This document shows positions 1-5,210 of a stretch of 5,210 bases of DNA, piece after piece. A program made the position numbers and the translations under genes. Positions within the stretch are counted from its first letter, which is position 1. Each line of letters begins with the position of its first letter. The notes under the pieces were generated by a model that saw only the letters and a program-made list of their open reading frames with translations, searched no databases and had not been told where the DNA came from. This DNA comes from Eubacteriales bacterium (GTDB taxonomy: Bacteria; Bacillota; Clostridia; Christensenellales; UMGS416), in contig JAQVWW010000120.1 of NCBI GenBank assembly GCA_028709505.1, forward strand, positions 1-5,210, read 5' to 3'.

Positions 1-40
1 GCACCAGCGCGTACACCCTTTGCCCATAGGTCAGCGACAT
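1..40 (-). CDS. Partial CDS, possible MGMT/alkyltransferase-like (ATL) protein, N-terminus only
   Basis: Read leftward, an ATG at 40-38 opens a frame that stays open to the window edge and gives MSLTYGQRVYALV. It is preceded by a purine-rich stretch (GGGGGGAGAGAGGG, about 41-54) that can serve as a ribosome site. The pattern of an aromatic residue, then xxxVYxLV directly after the start, resembles the beginning of small MGMT-family alkyltransferase-like proteins, which bind alkylated guanine in DNA and usually continue with an IPxGxVxTYG segment. That diagnostic segment lies outside the window, so the family assignment is a guess from 13 residues. A TATCAT on the same strand (79-74) could be its -10 box, but the -35 opposite it is poor. 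The promoter is therefore not called separately. Confidence 0.4.
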   Translation of the reverse strand, partial: MSLTYGQRVYALV

Positions 41-244
41 ACCCTCTCTCCCCCCATTGCTTGGCTGCCCTTCATGATACAGCACCGTCGGCGCGAAGGA
101 AAGAGGATCGCGCCGTTTACCGATACAGGCCCAAGAAAAGAGTCGCCCAAATCAGCGCTCGCCCGCGCGTCTTCGCCGCCTGTTGCGGCTCTGTTAGCGC
201 CAAACTCAATACACCGTTTTGCCCCGGGCGCTGCGCTTTTGCGC
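41..244. other. Non-coding stretch, no gene recognised
   Basis: This is the upstream region of the left-edge gene. Short open frames exist on both strands, but they lack ribosome sites and their translations are rich in Arg, Pro and Ala without any recognisable pattern. Small palindromes are present, such as GCGCTTTTGCGC at 233-244. TTTTGCC (217-223) is complementary to GGCAAAA (245-251), so the left hairpin of the neighbouring repeat element may extend into this stretch. Nothing else could be supported. Confidence 0.5.
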
Positions 245-247
245 GGC

Positions 248-273
248 AAAAAGAGGGCGCTTTTGCGCCCTCT
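248..273 (-). terminator. Intrinsic terminator-like hairpin, leftward
   Basis: AGAGGGCGC (252-260) pairs perfectly with GCGCCCTCT (265-273) around a TTTT loop. Read leftward the stem is followed by a run of T (complement of the A run 248-252), the layout of a Rho-independent terminator. It would stop transcripts coming from the phage-type operon or from the repeat element before the left-edge gene. It forms the left arm of the inverted-repeat element. Confidence 0.6.
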
Positions 274-430
274 CAGCGTGTCGAAAAACCTCTAAGGTTT
301 GATTTTTGAGTTATAAAAGTAAAGTCATTTTTCCGCGCTTAAGCGACAGCTGTATATAGAGCTGAAAGCAACGAGAAACCGATGTTTTTCACTCGATGCC
401 ATGTCGGCCCGCTGACGCGTCATAGGGGTG

Positions 431-472
431 AAAAGCTTGTCATAAAAAGGCCGCAGGACCTTTTGACAAGCT
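431..472 (-). terminator. Candidate terminator of the phage-type operon, leftward
   Basis: Read leftward, AGCTTGTC plus AAAAGG (472-459) can pair with CCTTTT (450-445) plus GACAAGCT (441-434), with a three-base bulge and an eight-base loop, and TTT follows. It begins 43 bases past the stop codon of the last phage-type gene. The stem is bulged and the T run short, so it is weaker than the neighbouring hairpins. Confidence 0.4.
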
Positions 473-473
473 C

Positions 474-499
474 AGAGGGCGCTTTCGCGCCCTCTTTTT
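474..499 (+). terminator. Intrinsic terminator-like hairpin, rightward
   Basis: AGAGGGCGC (474-482) pairs with GCGCCCTCT (487-495) around TTTC, and the T run 495-499 follows on the plus strand. The orientation is opposite to the adjacent operon, whose last stop codon is at 515-517. It would therefore block transcription running antisense into the phage-type genes. Leftward it is a stable hairpin without a T run, which could protect the 3' end of the operon mRNA. It forms the right arm of the inverted-repeat element. Confidence 0.55.
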
Positions 500-514
500 G
501 CCATACCGGTGCTT

Positions 515-1186
515 TTATTTGGTGCTGAGATAGGGATAGTCGGCATACTCCCGTTGAAACAACCGCGTCAGCTTTTCGACGTTCAGCGAAGGCGTTTTGA
601 CGGTTTCGGTCTTTTTGTCTGGGGTCTGTGAGCCGGCCGACGATCCGCCGGAGTACCGCGTGGCCCGCGCCGCCGCCTCGGCCTCGGCCTTTGCCTGCTC
701 CGAGAGCATGTTCAGCTGCCATTGGGTCAGTTGTGCGGTTAAGCTGTTGCTTTGGGCGTTGCGTTCGGCGGCCAGCTCCTGTTGATATTGGGTGCGGTAC
801 AGCAACCCCTGCTTGTCCAAATCGGCCGCCTGGGCCTGCTTTTCGTCGGCCGCCCGGGTCAGCGCCTGCGTCACCGCCAGCCGCAGCGAGCCTTCGCCCT
901 CGGCGTTGCGATCCAGCGCGTAGCTGGAGCGGGCCATGCCGCGTGCCAGCGCGTCCTGCCGATAGCTCTGGGCCATGCTTTGGATGTCCGCGAGCAGCCG
1001 CTGCGTGGTCTGTTGCTCGTAGGCGGCGTAATCGCGCTCCAGCCGGCCTTTTTGCGTATCAATATCCAACAGTTGGCTCTGCAAGCGGGCATCGGCCTGG
1101 CTTTCGTATCGGCTGAGCGCCGCGTCCACCTCGGCCTGCAGTTGCTTGCGGAAAACCTCCATCTGTTGCTCCACTGTGATGGCCAT
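515..1186 (-). CDS. Coiled-coil protein, last gene of the phage-type operon, function unknown
   Basis: This 223-residue protein is built largely of charged, Gln- and Ala-rich helix. Residues 4-80 form a probable long helix or coiled coil. A conserved-looking turn, ARGMARSSY, lies at 81-89, and a second helical stretch covers about 100-175. A Gly/Ser/Thr/Lys linker (176-200) leads to a short C-terminal segment ending YADYPYLSTK. There is no signal peptide, membrane segment or cysteine. Its place after portal, scaffold-like and adaptor-like genes is where tailed phages carry neck, tail-needle or ejection proteins, several of which are long helical rods, so a structural role is plausible but not shown. 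The start is well supported by AAAGGAGG (1190-1197) spaced five bases or so from ATG. The gene follows the stop of the 187-aa gene by 11 bases. The frame is undamaged, and I do not recognise the family. Confidence 0.8.
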   Translation of the reverse strand: MAITVEQQMEVFRKQLQAEVDAALSRYESQADARLQSQLLDIDTQKGRLERDYAAYEQQTTQRLLADIQSMAQSYRQDALARGMARSSYALDRNAEGEGSLRLAVTQALTRAADEKQAQAADLDKQGLLYRTQYQQELAAERNAQSNSLTAQLTQWQLNMLSEQAKAEAEAAARATRYSGGSSAGSQTPDKKTETVKTPSLNVEKLTRLFQREYADYPYLSTK

Positions 1187-1197
1187 ATTCCTCCTTT

Positions 1198-1761
1198 CTA
1201 CCGCGGCGCCGGCGGGTAGTGCGCGGCAAAGCGCGTGCGTGCGCCGTCTTCTACCCGGCGGATGCCCGCCACGGCCTCATAATCCTTCTGCATGAAGAAT
1301 TCGCTACGGGCCAGCTGCATTTCGGTGGCATGATACCGCGCCGCGGCAAAGAGGCTCAGCGCGCCGTGGTTGGCGGCATTTAACAGCACGGGCCCGTCGG
1401 CATCGTCGGCGCCCAGCGGCCGGGGCAGATACCGGTAGTGCACCCATACCTGCCGGCCGGCATATCCCGGCACGTGGCAAACGCCGTATTCATCCATTTG
1501 CCGCTCCAGCGCCCTACCGGCCGCGTCCTCCACCTGTAAAATCCGCTGGACCGGGTATGCCAGCGCCGCGCAGGCAAACGCCGCGTCATCGTCCAGCGTC
1601 AGCGCCTCGCGGCGCACCGGCTGAATCTTTTCCTGCACGATGGCGGCATAGGCTTCGTTATAGGCCTGCAGAAACAGCGCCGACAGCGCTGCGCGGTTCT
1701 CGGGCGTGTCCTCCAGCCGGGCATAGGCCAGCGTCAGCGTATCCAGTTCGTAAATACTCAT
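1198..1761 (-). CDS. Phage head-tail adaptor (connector)-like protein
   Basis: The 187-residue product has the layout of small head-completion adaptors that dock on the portal ring. An N-terminal helical part (about 4-45) is followed by a segment typical of a beta domain, YPVQRILQVED at 69-79, with WVHYRYLPRPL at 106-116. Next comes an acidic turn before PVLLNAANHGALSLFAAARYH (124-144), and finally a C-terminal helix with arginine and aromatic residues (145-165). The order of a VxVxYxxxPxxL strand, an acidic turn, a hydrophobic helix with ALxLxAAARY, then FxxxDYEAV is what I know from P22 gp4/gp10-like and related connector families. This is recognition by pattern, not a strong motif match. 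The ATG lies five bases after the stop of the preceding gene with only a weak GGGATAGG in front, so translational coupling is likely. The reading frame is intact. Confidence 0.6.
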   Translation of the reverse strand: MSIYELDTLTLAYARLEDTPENRAALSALFLQAYNEAYAAIVQEKIQPVRREALTLDDDAAFACAALAYPVQRILQVEDAAGRALERQMDEYGVCHVPGYAGRQVWVHYRYLPRPLGADDADGPVLLNAANHGALSLFAAARYHATEMQLARSEFFMQKDYEAVAGIRRVEDGARTRFAAHYPPAPR

Positions 1762-1766
1762 GGCGC

Positions 1767-2210
1767 CTATCCCAGATAAACCTTCTCGCCGCGGTTGAGC
1801 TTTTCCTCGATGGACTTCATCTCACCGGCGGTAAAGTTTGCCGGGTCGATGGCGGTGGTGCCGGCGGCGGCTTTGATGGGCGTGGGAACGGTGGTGTTGC
1901 GGGCTTTACGCAGCTTTAGCCCCTCCTGACGGGCCTCTTCCTGCCGGTTGGCCAGGAATGCCTCGCCCAGCGCCTCCAGCACCGTATCGCCGTCCAGTAA
2001 GCGCTGCAGCAGCGCCGGGTCGCTCTGGATGGCCTGCGAGAACTCGGCGGGGTCTTTGACCAGGCCGATGTCCATCAGCTGTGCCAGCTGGGCGCTGACG
2101 TCCTCTACAAACGCCGCCGTCCTGTCGTTATCCGGCCGGGCCGTCTCATCGGGCGTCTGCTGCGCCGGCTGGGCGACCGGCTTATCGGCAGTTGTGTTTT
2201 TATCCTTCAT
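1767..2210 (-). CDS. Scaffold-like small phage protein
   Basis: The 147-residue product has a disordered, Gln/Pro/Asp/Thr-rich N-terminus (1-30). An acidic helical middle (31-100) carries repeated Leu/Ala heptad-like spacing. A Pro/Thr/Ala linker (about 105-125) leads to a basic C-terminal helix ending GEMKSIEEKLNRGEKVYLG. Disordered, then acidic helix, then short basic tail is the usual plan of phage scaffolding proteins, whose C-terminal basic helix binds the capsid protein, and the position straight after the portal gene fits. There is no catalytic motif, cysteine or membrane segment. Its first 11 bases overlap the end of the portal gene, and AAGGAG sits six bases before the ATG. Scaffolds are normally followed by the major capsid gene, but here the next gene is adaptor-like. 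The call therefore rests on composition and position, and another role is possible. Confidence 0.55.
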   Translation of the reverse strand: MKDKNTTADKPVAQPAQQTPDETARPDNDRTAAFVEDVSAQLAQLMDIGLVKDPAEFSQAIQSDPALLQRLLDGDTVLEALGEAFLANRQEEARQEGLKLRKARNTTVPTPIKAAAGTTAIDPANFTAGEMKSIEEKLNRGEKVYLG

Positions 2211-3816
2211 GGGGTGCTCCTTTCTGCTGTTGCGGGGTGTCTTCCGGCGCCGCTGAATCGGCCAACGCTTTGAGTACCACCTGTTTATTGGGGATGTTCA
2301 TGGCGGCAAAGCCGATGGCCGGTGTCACACGGCCGCTGTCAATCAGCTGCGTCATCAGCTCGTTAAACAGCGTGCTTTGGCGGCCAATCTCCTTTTCCAC
2401 ACGGATATTGACGGTGTAGGCCAGGTGCTGGTTGTCGGGCAGCACAAAGTCGTCAGCCTGCAGGCGCACCTCTTGGCTGGCGCCCAGCTCGTTGGTGATG
2501 ACAAACACGTCGTAGGGGTTAACGCGTTCGGCTATCAGCGCCACCAGCAGCTCGGCGGCGTCTTGCACCGCCTCATAGATGCGGCTGATGATCAGCCGCG
2601 ACCGCTTGGAGCCGGCCTCCTGCAGGTAGGCAATGGCGCTGGCGGCGGTGACGCCGCGCCCGCCTTCGCCACGATTAAACTGGTTCTGACCCGACTCGTC
2701 CTTGAGCATCATAATTTTGTTGGCCAGCATGGTAGGAATCTGCGGCGGCAGCGGCAGCGTCTCCTGCCAGCGCAGCGCGTCGGGCGTAATGCTGTCGGCT
2801 TCGACTATCTCACAGAGCATGTCCGACAGGCTCTCGCGGTCGACGCCGGCGCGGCGGGCTACCAGCTTTTTGGGATGGCTGGCCATCAGCGCGTTTTTGA
2901 CCACCGCCTGATCCAGTACGTCGATGACCGACTGTGTGTCGGCAAACACGTCGTACAGCGACATGCCAAAGAGCTTTCCCGGCACGCGAAAGACGCTGTT
3001 GATGCAAAAGGGATAACGGCCGTGGGCATAGACGTCCAGCTTCTTTTCCAGCAACACATCGCCGCAGATGCGGGCGAAATGGACGGTAAAGCGGGCCGGC
3101 GCGTCGGCGGGCGCGTGGTATTCGCGCCACCAGAAGTCCAGCACGCTCACCTTGTCCATCTCACCGGCGTGCGGCGTATCGTCGCTGCCGCCCTGCTGGG
3201 CAATCTGCTGCGCCTTGTCGGGGTACAGCGCCATCAGCATCGCCCGCTGGGCGGCGCCCAGGCGGATGACGCAGGGGCTGTCGTTGATTTCGTCGACGTT
3301 GGGGTCGGCCAGAAACGTGCGCACATCGCAGGGCTGTATGTTGATATCGCCCTGCCCGCCGCGCAGCGTCGGATCCCAGAACACTTCGAGAATGAACGGA
3401 CCGTAAACCAGCGCGTTGTCCGACGCCGTTTCGAAGCTGCGGGAAAATTGCCGTCTGGCCAGATAAAATTGCGCCACGTCGGCAATACGCCGCGCCTTTT
3501 GGGCGTATCCCGGCGTCTGGGCGGTCACCTCCACCGTGGGGCGGGCCTCGTTGATGTCGGCCAGCAGGTTCTCCTTGGTGGAAAACAGCACCGGCGTCAC
3601 CGGCTGCGGCTCGTGGGGGTGGGCGGCGGGAACGCCCTCCCAGTCCTTGAGCAGCAGGAACTTTTCGTTCCGCCGGTACCGGGCCAGGTCGGTCTGCATG
3701 GCGGTGCGCAGGCGGTTATACCAGCTTTTGGCCTCGCGGACAAAGGCTTCTTCGCTGACCGCTTTGTCAGACAGCAGCAGACCCGGGTCGTGGGGATGGG
3801 TACTGACGCGTATCAT
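2200..3816 (-). CDS. Phage portal protein, podovirus/P22-like
   Basis: The 538-residue product matches portal proteins of short-tailed phages in length (T7 portal is about 536 residues) and layout. Portals form the twelve-subunit ring at one capsid vertex through which DNA is packaged and ejected. Visible segments are an N-terminal helical part (20-60), a clip/wing region with ALVYGPFILEVFWDP (135-149), and the acidic turn ADPNVDEIND (170-179). A RYPFxxNSVFRxPGKxFGMS segment at 267-286 runs into the helix DVFADTQSVIDVLDQ (289-303). The stretch NRGEGGRGVTAASAIAYL at 381-398, followed by EAGSKRSR, is typical of P22-type portals at the tunnel and crown helices. Residues 520-538 are a Gln/Pro-rich tail. 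GGGAGGA (3827-3821) supports the start. It is first in the operon, and an SOS-type box lies 24 bases upstream of the ATG. The frame is complete with no visible decay, though no terminase precedes it. Confidence 0.85.
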   Translation of the reverse strand: MIRVSTHPHDPGLLLSDKAVSEEAFVREAKSWYNRLRTAMQTDLARYRRNEKFLLLKDWEGVPAAHPHEPQPVTPVLFSTKENLLADINEARPTVEVTAQTPGYAQKARRIADVAQFYLARRQFSRSFETASDNALVYGPFILEVFWDPTLRGGQGDINIQPCDVRTFLADPNVDEINDSPCVIRLGAAQRAMLMALYPDKAQQIAQQGGSDDTPHAGEMDKVSVLDFWWREYHAPADAPARFTVHFARICGDVLLEKKLDVYAHGRYPFCINSVFRVPGKLFGMSLYDVFADTQSVIDVLDQAVVKNALMASHPKKLVARRAGVDRESLSDMLCEIVEADSITPDALRWQETLPLPPQIPTMLANKIMMLKDESGQNQFNRGEGGRGVTAASAIAYLQEAGSKRSRLIISRIYEAVQDAAELLVALIAERVNPYDVFVITNELGASQEVRLQADDFVLPDNQHLAYTVNIRVEKEIGRQSTLFNELMTQLIDSGRVTPAIGFAAMNIPNKQVVLKALADSAAPEDTPQQQKGAPHEG

Positions 3817-3839
3817 ATCGTCCTCCCTTGCTCAGATTT

Positions 3840-3851
3840 GAACAACTGTTC
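3840..3851. promoter_or_regulatory. LexA (SOS) box upstream of the portal operon
   Basis: GAACAACTGTTC is a perfect GAAC-N4-GTTC palindrome, the core LexA site of Bacillus and Clostridium relatives. On the portal-coding strand it reads CGAACAGTTGTTCA and fits the longer consensus CGAACRNRYGTTYC at 12 of 14 positions. It lies between the start of the portal gene (3816, ribosome site 3821-3827) and any upstream promoter, so bound LexA would block initiation or early elongation. A candidate leftward -10 is TAGCAT (3865-3860), which would put the transcription start at or just before the box, but its -35 is not convincing. Induction by DNA damage is inferred. The site is 143 bases from the start of the rightward gene, so control of that gene is less likely. 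Confidence 0.65.
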
Positions 3852-3941
3852 GCACCCTTATGCTAACCCGCGGCCTGGCCATAAACGGCCGTCGCGCCGC
3901 TTGCATTTGGCGGATACCCCTTTTACACGCAACAAGGGTGT

Positions 3942-3970
3942 TTGCCGCCGGCCAGCCGCTGTGCTATGCT
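3942..3970 (+). promoter_or_regulatory. Sigma-A-type promoter with extended -10 for the rightward gene
   Basis: TTGCCG (3942-3947) is followed after 17 bases by TATGCT (3965-3970), with TGC immediately before it giving an extended -10. Transcription would begin near 3977, leaving a very short leader that consists mostly of the ribosome site AGGAGGG (3982-3988). The same TATGCTAAC occurs at 3859-3867, also facing right, with TTGAAC (3838-3843) upstream at a short 15-base spacing. That weaker copy overlaps the SOS box. Confidence 0.5.
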
Positions 3971-3994
3971 AACGGCAGAACAGGAGGGTAGCCG

Positions 3995-4384
3995 ATGGCA
4001 AAGAGCAAGTTTCTGCGGGCGGCGCTGGCGCTGCTGGCGATATTGGTGCTGCTGGGCGCGCTGGGTTACGCGGCGCCGGTGCTGCGTCAGGAGCACAACA
4101 CGCCGGCGGTTTTGGCGGGCATTGCCCGGCTTACGCTAAGCGACGCCGGCATCGTACGCTACGACGACGACGCTTCCTATGCGTATTACATCACAAAGTC
4201 CGGCGCCTGCATTGCGCCGCTGCAGGCATTGCTGGGACGGGACGGCTGGGAGTTTTCGCAGCAGATGGGTTCCGGCTACCGGTTTGTGCAAAAAAACGAC
4301 GCGGATACCGCCAGGCTGGTGACAGCGCGGCAGTTCACGCGCTTTTACACGCTGTGGAAGGTCCCGCCGGCGGACGGCCGGTAA
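3995..4384 (+). CDS. Hypothetical membrane-anchored or secreted 129-aa protein
   Basis: The N-terminus MAKSKFLRAA is basic and leads into a hydrophobic stretch, about residues 7-28 (rich in Leu and Ala, ending LGALGYAAPVL). This is either a signal peptide or a single membrane anchor placing the rest outside the cell. There is no lipobox cysteine. The remaining ~100 residues form a small polar domain with YAYYITKSGACIAPLQALL (62-80), GRDGWEFSQQMGSGYRFVQ (81-99) and a C-terminal LVTARQFTRFYTLWKVP (108-124). It holds a single cysteine (72). The GW...QMGSGYxF pattern suggests a compact alpha/beta domain, but I recognise no family. The ATG is supported by AGGAGGG seven bases or so upstream and by an extended -10 promoter. 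The gene is transcribed divergently from the phage-type operon and convergently with the MATE gene, so it appears to be a single-gene unit. Confidence 0.8.
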   Translation: MAKSKFLRAALALLAILVLLGALGYAAPVLRQEHNTPAVLAGIARLTLSDAGIVRYDDDASYAYYITKSGACIAPLQALLGRDGWEFSQQMGSGYRFVQKNDADTARLVTARQFTRFYTLWKVPPADGR

Positions 4385-4450
4385 CGGCTGCGCCTCTGCG
4401 GCAAGGCCATGGCCGCAGGCAAAAAGGCCCCTTTCGATAACGAAGCGCAC

Positions 4451-4484
4451 AAAAATGCCCCGGGACTTTACCCGGGGCATTTTA
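4451..4484. terminator. Bidirectional intrinsic terminator
   Basis: AAAATGCCCCGGG (4452-4464) pairs perfectly with CCCGGGGCATTTT (4471-4483) around the loop ACTTTA. The A and T tracts at the ends of the stem supply a T run in both directions (five T leftward, four rightward). It lies between the convergent 129-aa gene (stop 4382-4384) and the MATE gene (stop 4517-4519) and can serve both. Confidence 0.85.
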
Positions 4485-4516
4485 TGCATGTCCTTATGTT
4501 TAAACCGCCGCGCCGG

Positions 4517-5210
4517 CTATTCCAGCACCACCATCGGCTCCGTATCGCCGGCGATGGCCTTATTGCGCCATTTGCCGCGGCGATACACCAGCGACGTTAT
4601 TACAGCGCCCATTATCCAGGATATCAGCATGGAAAAAAAGATGCAGTCCGGCGAGCCGGTGGACAGCGCCTGGCCGGTGCGGGTCAGAAACGCCCAGCCG
4701 TAGGCCACCGGCACGCGGATGACTACCGTCGTAATCATCGAAATCCACATGGGCGTCAGTGTATCGCCGGCGCCGCGCATGACGCCCGAAAGCACCTGGG
4801 TCACGCTCATGGCAATATAGCCCACGGCGATGATGCGCATCATACGCAAGCCCAGCACGATGACGGCTTCGGTATCGGTAAACCAGCGCATCATCGTTTC
4901 GCCAAAAAACAGGATGGCTACCGTCAGTATCACCGATACGCCAATGCTCATGCGCAAGCCGGCCTTGGTGCCGGCGTCGACGCGATCCAACCGCCGGGCG
5001 CCGATATTTTGCCCGGTAAACGTCGTCATGGCGATGCCAAAGGTGAAGTTGGGCATCATGGCAAAGCCGTCCACGCGCATCACCACCGTGTTACAGGCCA
5101 CCAGGTATGTGCCAAAGCTGTTGGTCAGCGACTGTACGACGATCATCGCCATGGAAAAGATGCCCTGGGTAATGCCCGAGGGCAAGCCCAGACGCAAAAT
5201 CTGCCAAACC
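4517..5210 (-). CDS. MATE family efflux transporter, C-terminal half (5' end outside window)
   Basis: About 230 codons of a leftward gene are present. The frame stays open to the right edge, where it reads VWQILRLGLPSG before continuing, so the gene starts beyond the window. Full MATE proteins have about 450 residues and twelve membrane segments; the visible part corresponds to roughly segments 7-12. Hallmarks are LGLPSGITQGIF at the start of the second half, FTGQNIGARRLDRV (the GQNxGA loop) and LSGVMRGAGDTLTPMW (the RGAGDT motif). The protein ends with a cytoplasmic tail, YRRGKWRNKAIAGDTEPMVVLE. MATE proteins export cationic drugs or metabolites in exchange for Na+ or H+; the substrate cannot be told here. 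The stop lies 33 bases before the shared terminator. A TTG at 5197 could be mistaken for a start but is internal to the conserved segment. Confidence 0.93.
   Translation of the reverse strand, partial: VWQILRLGLPSGITQGIFSMAMIVVQSLTNSFGTYLVACNTVVMRVDGFAMMPNFTFGIAMTTFTGQNIGARRLDRVDAGTKAGLRMSIGVSVILTVAILFFGETMMRWFTDTEAVIVLGLRMMRIIAVGYIAMSVTQVLSGVMRGAGDTLTPMWISMITTVVIRVPVAYGWAFLTRTGQALSTGSPDCIFFSMLISWIMGAVITSLVYRRGKWRNKAIAGDTEPMVVLE

Larger units (their letters stand above)
245..502. repeat. Inverted-repeat element (MITE-like or palindromic unit), about 258 bp
   Basis: The left end (245-282) and the reverse complement of the right end (502-465) match at about 32 of 38 positions. Both read GGCAAAAAGAGGGCGC, a four-base loop, GCGCCCTCT, then nAGCnTGTC. 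The loops differ (TTTT against GAAA on the same reading), as does one base on each side of AGC. Each end is itself a 9-bp hairpin, so part of the match follows from internal symmetry, but the flanking GGCAAAAA and AGCnTGTC are matched only in inverted orientation. The interior (283-464) has no credible gene. It carries smaller symmetric pieces, including AAACCT/AGGTTT (286-300), CGCTTAAGCG (336-345) and CAGCT/AGCTG (347-364). No target-site duplication could be seen. It may be a non-autonomous mobile repeat or simply two facing terminators of similar sequence. Confidence 0.5.

Noticed and set aside
300..430. Possible structured RNA or ribozyme inside the repeat element
   Set aside because: Hammerhead and HDV-type cores were looked for by eye on both strands; the required conserved boxes are absent, leaving only short palindromes.
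628..1219. Plus-strand open frames opposite the coiled-coil gene
   Set aside because: Translations are Pro/Arg/Ala-rich low-complexity shadows of the leftward gene, with no good ribosome site.
3658..3672. GGAACTTTTCGTTCC inverted repeat resembling a second SOS box
   Set aside because: The spacer between GAAC and GTTC is five bases rather than four, and it lies inside portal codons (EKFLL region).
2377..3972. Open frame of 531 codons on the plus strand, antisense to the portal gene
   Set aside because: It mirrors the portal gene. GC-rich codon bias keeps the opposite frame open, its translation is Val/Gly/Arg/His-rich without any domain pattern, and it lacks a sensible ribosome site.
505..3990. 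Prophage attachment-site direct repeats flanking the phage-type cluster
   Set aside because: No shared direct repeat of convincing length was seen between the two flanks, and no integrase or tRNA gene is present in the window.
4392..4420. CTGCGGC...GCCGCAG inverted repeat after the 129-aa gene
   Set aside because: The stem is short and is not followed by T on the plus strand. The much stronger hairpin at 4451-4484 is the better terminator.

Overview
The window comes from a GC-rich bacterium, most probably a member of the Clostridia. The reasons are strong AGGAGG-type ribosome sites, GCG/CGC-rich codon use, intrinsic terminators, a clostridial-looking MATE transporter and a Bacillus/Clostridium-type LexA box. 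The assignment is inference; no rRNA or marker gene is present.

Layout. Positions 1-40 hold the start of a leftward gene whose first 13 residues resemble a small alkyltransferase-like (MGMT/ATL) protein. Positions 41-514 are non-coding and contain a ~258-bp element (245-502) with inverted terminal hairpins. Positions 515-3816 form a compact leftward cluster of four phage-type genes. In order of transcription these are a portal protein (538 aa), a scaffold-like protein (147 aa), a head-tail adaptor-like protein (187 aa) and a coiled-coil protein (223 aa). Positions 3817-3994 are a divergent control region with a GAAC-N4-GTTC SOS box just upstream of the portal gene and an extended -10 promoter facing right. 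Positions 3995-4384 encode a 129-aa membrane-anchored or secreted protein of unknown function. A symmetrical terminator (4451-4484) separates it from the C-terminal half of a leftward MATE efflux protein (4517 to the right edge).

How the genes fit together. The four phage-type genes overlap or are spaced by 5-11 bases and look like one translated operon. They correspond to the portal-to-connector part of a podovirus/P22-like head module, but no terminase, major capsid, tail, lysis or integrase gene is seen, and apparently ordinary chromosomal genes lie on both sides. All four reading frames are intact. With a near-consensus LexA site at its head, the cluster looks like either a trimmed prophage remnant or a small phage-derived operon kept under DNA-damage control. 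This SOS-linked orphan portal module is the most interesting content of the window; the functional reading is inference.
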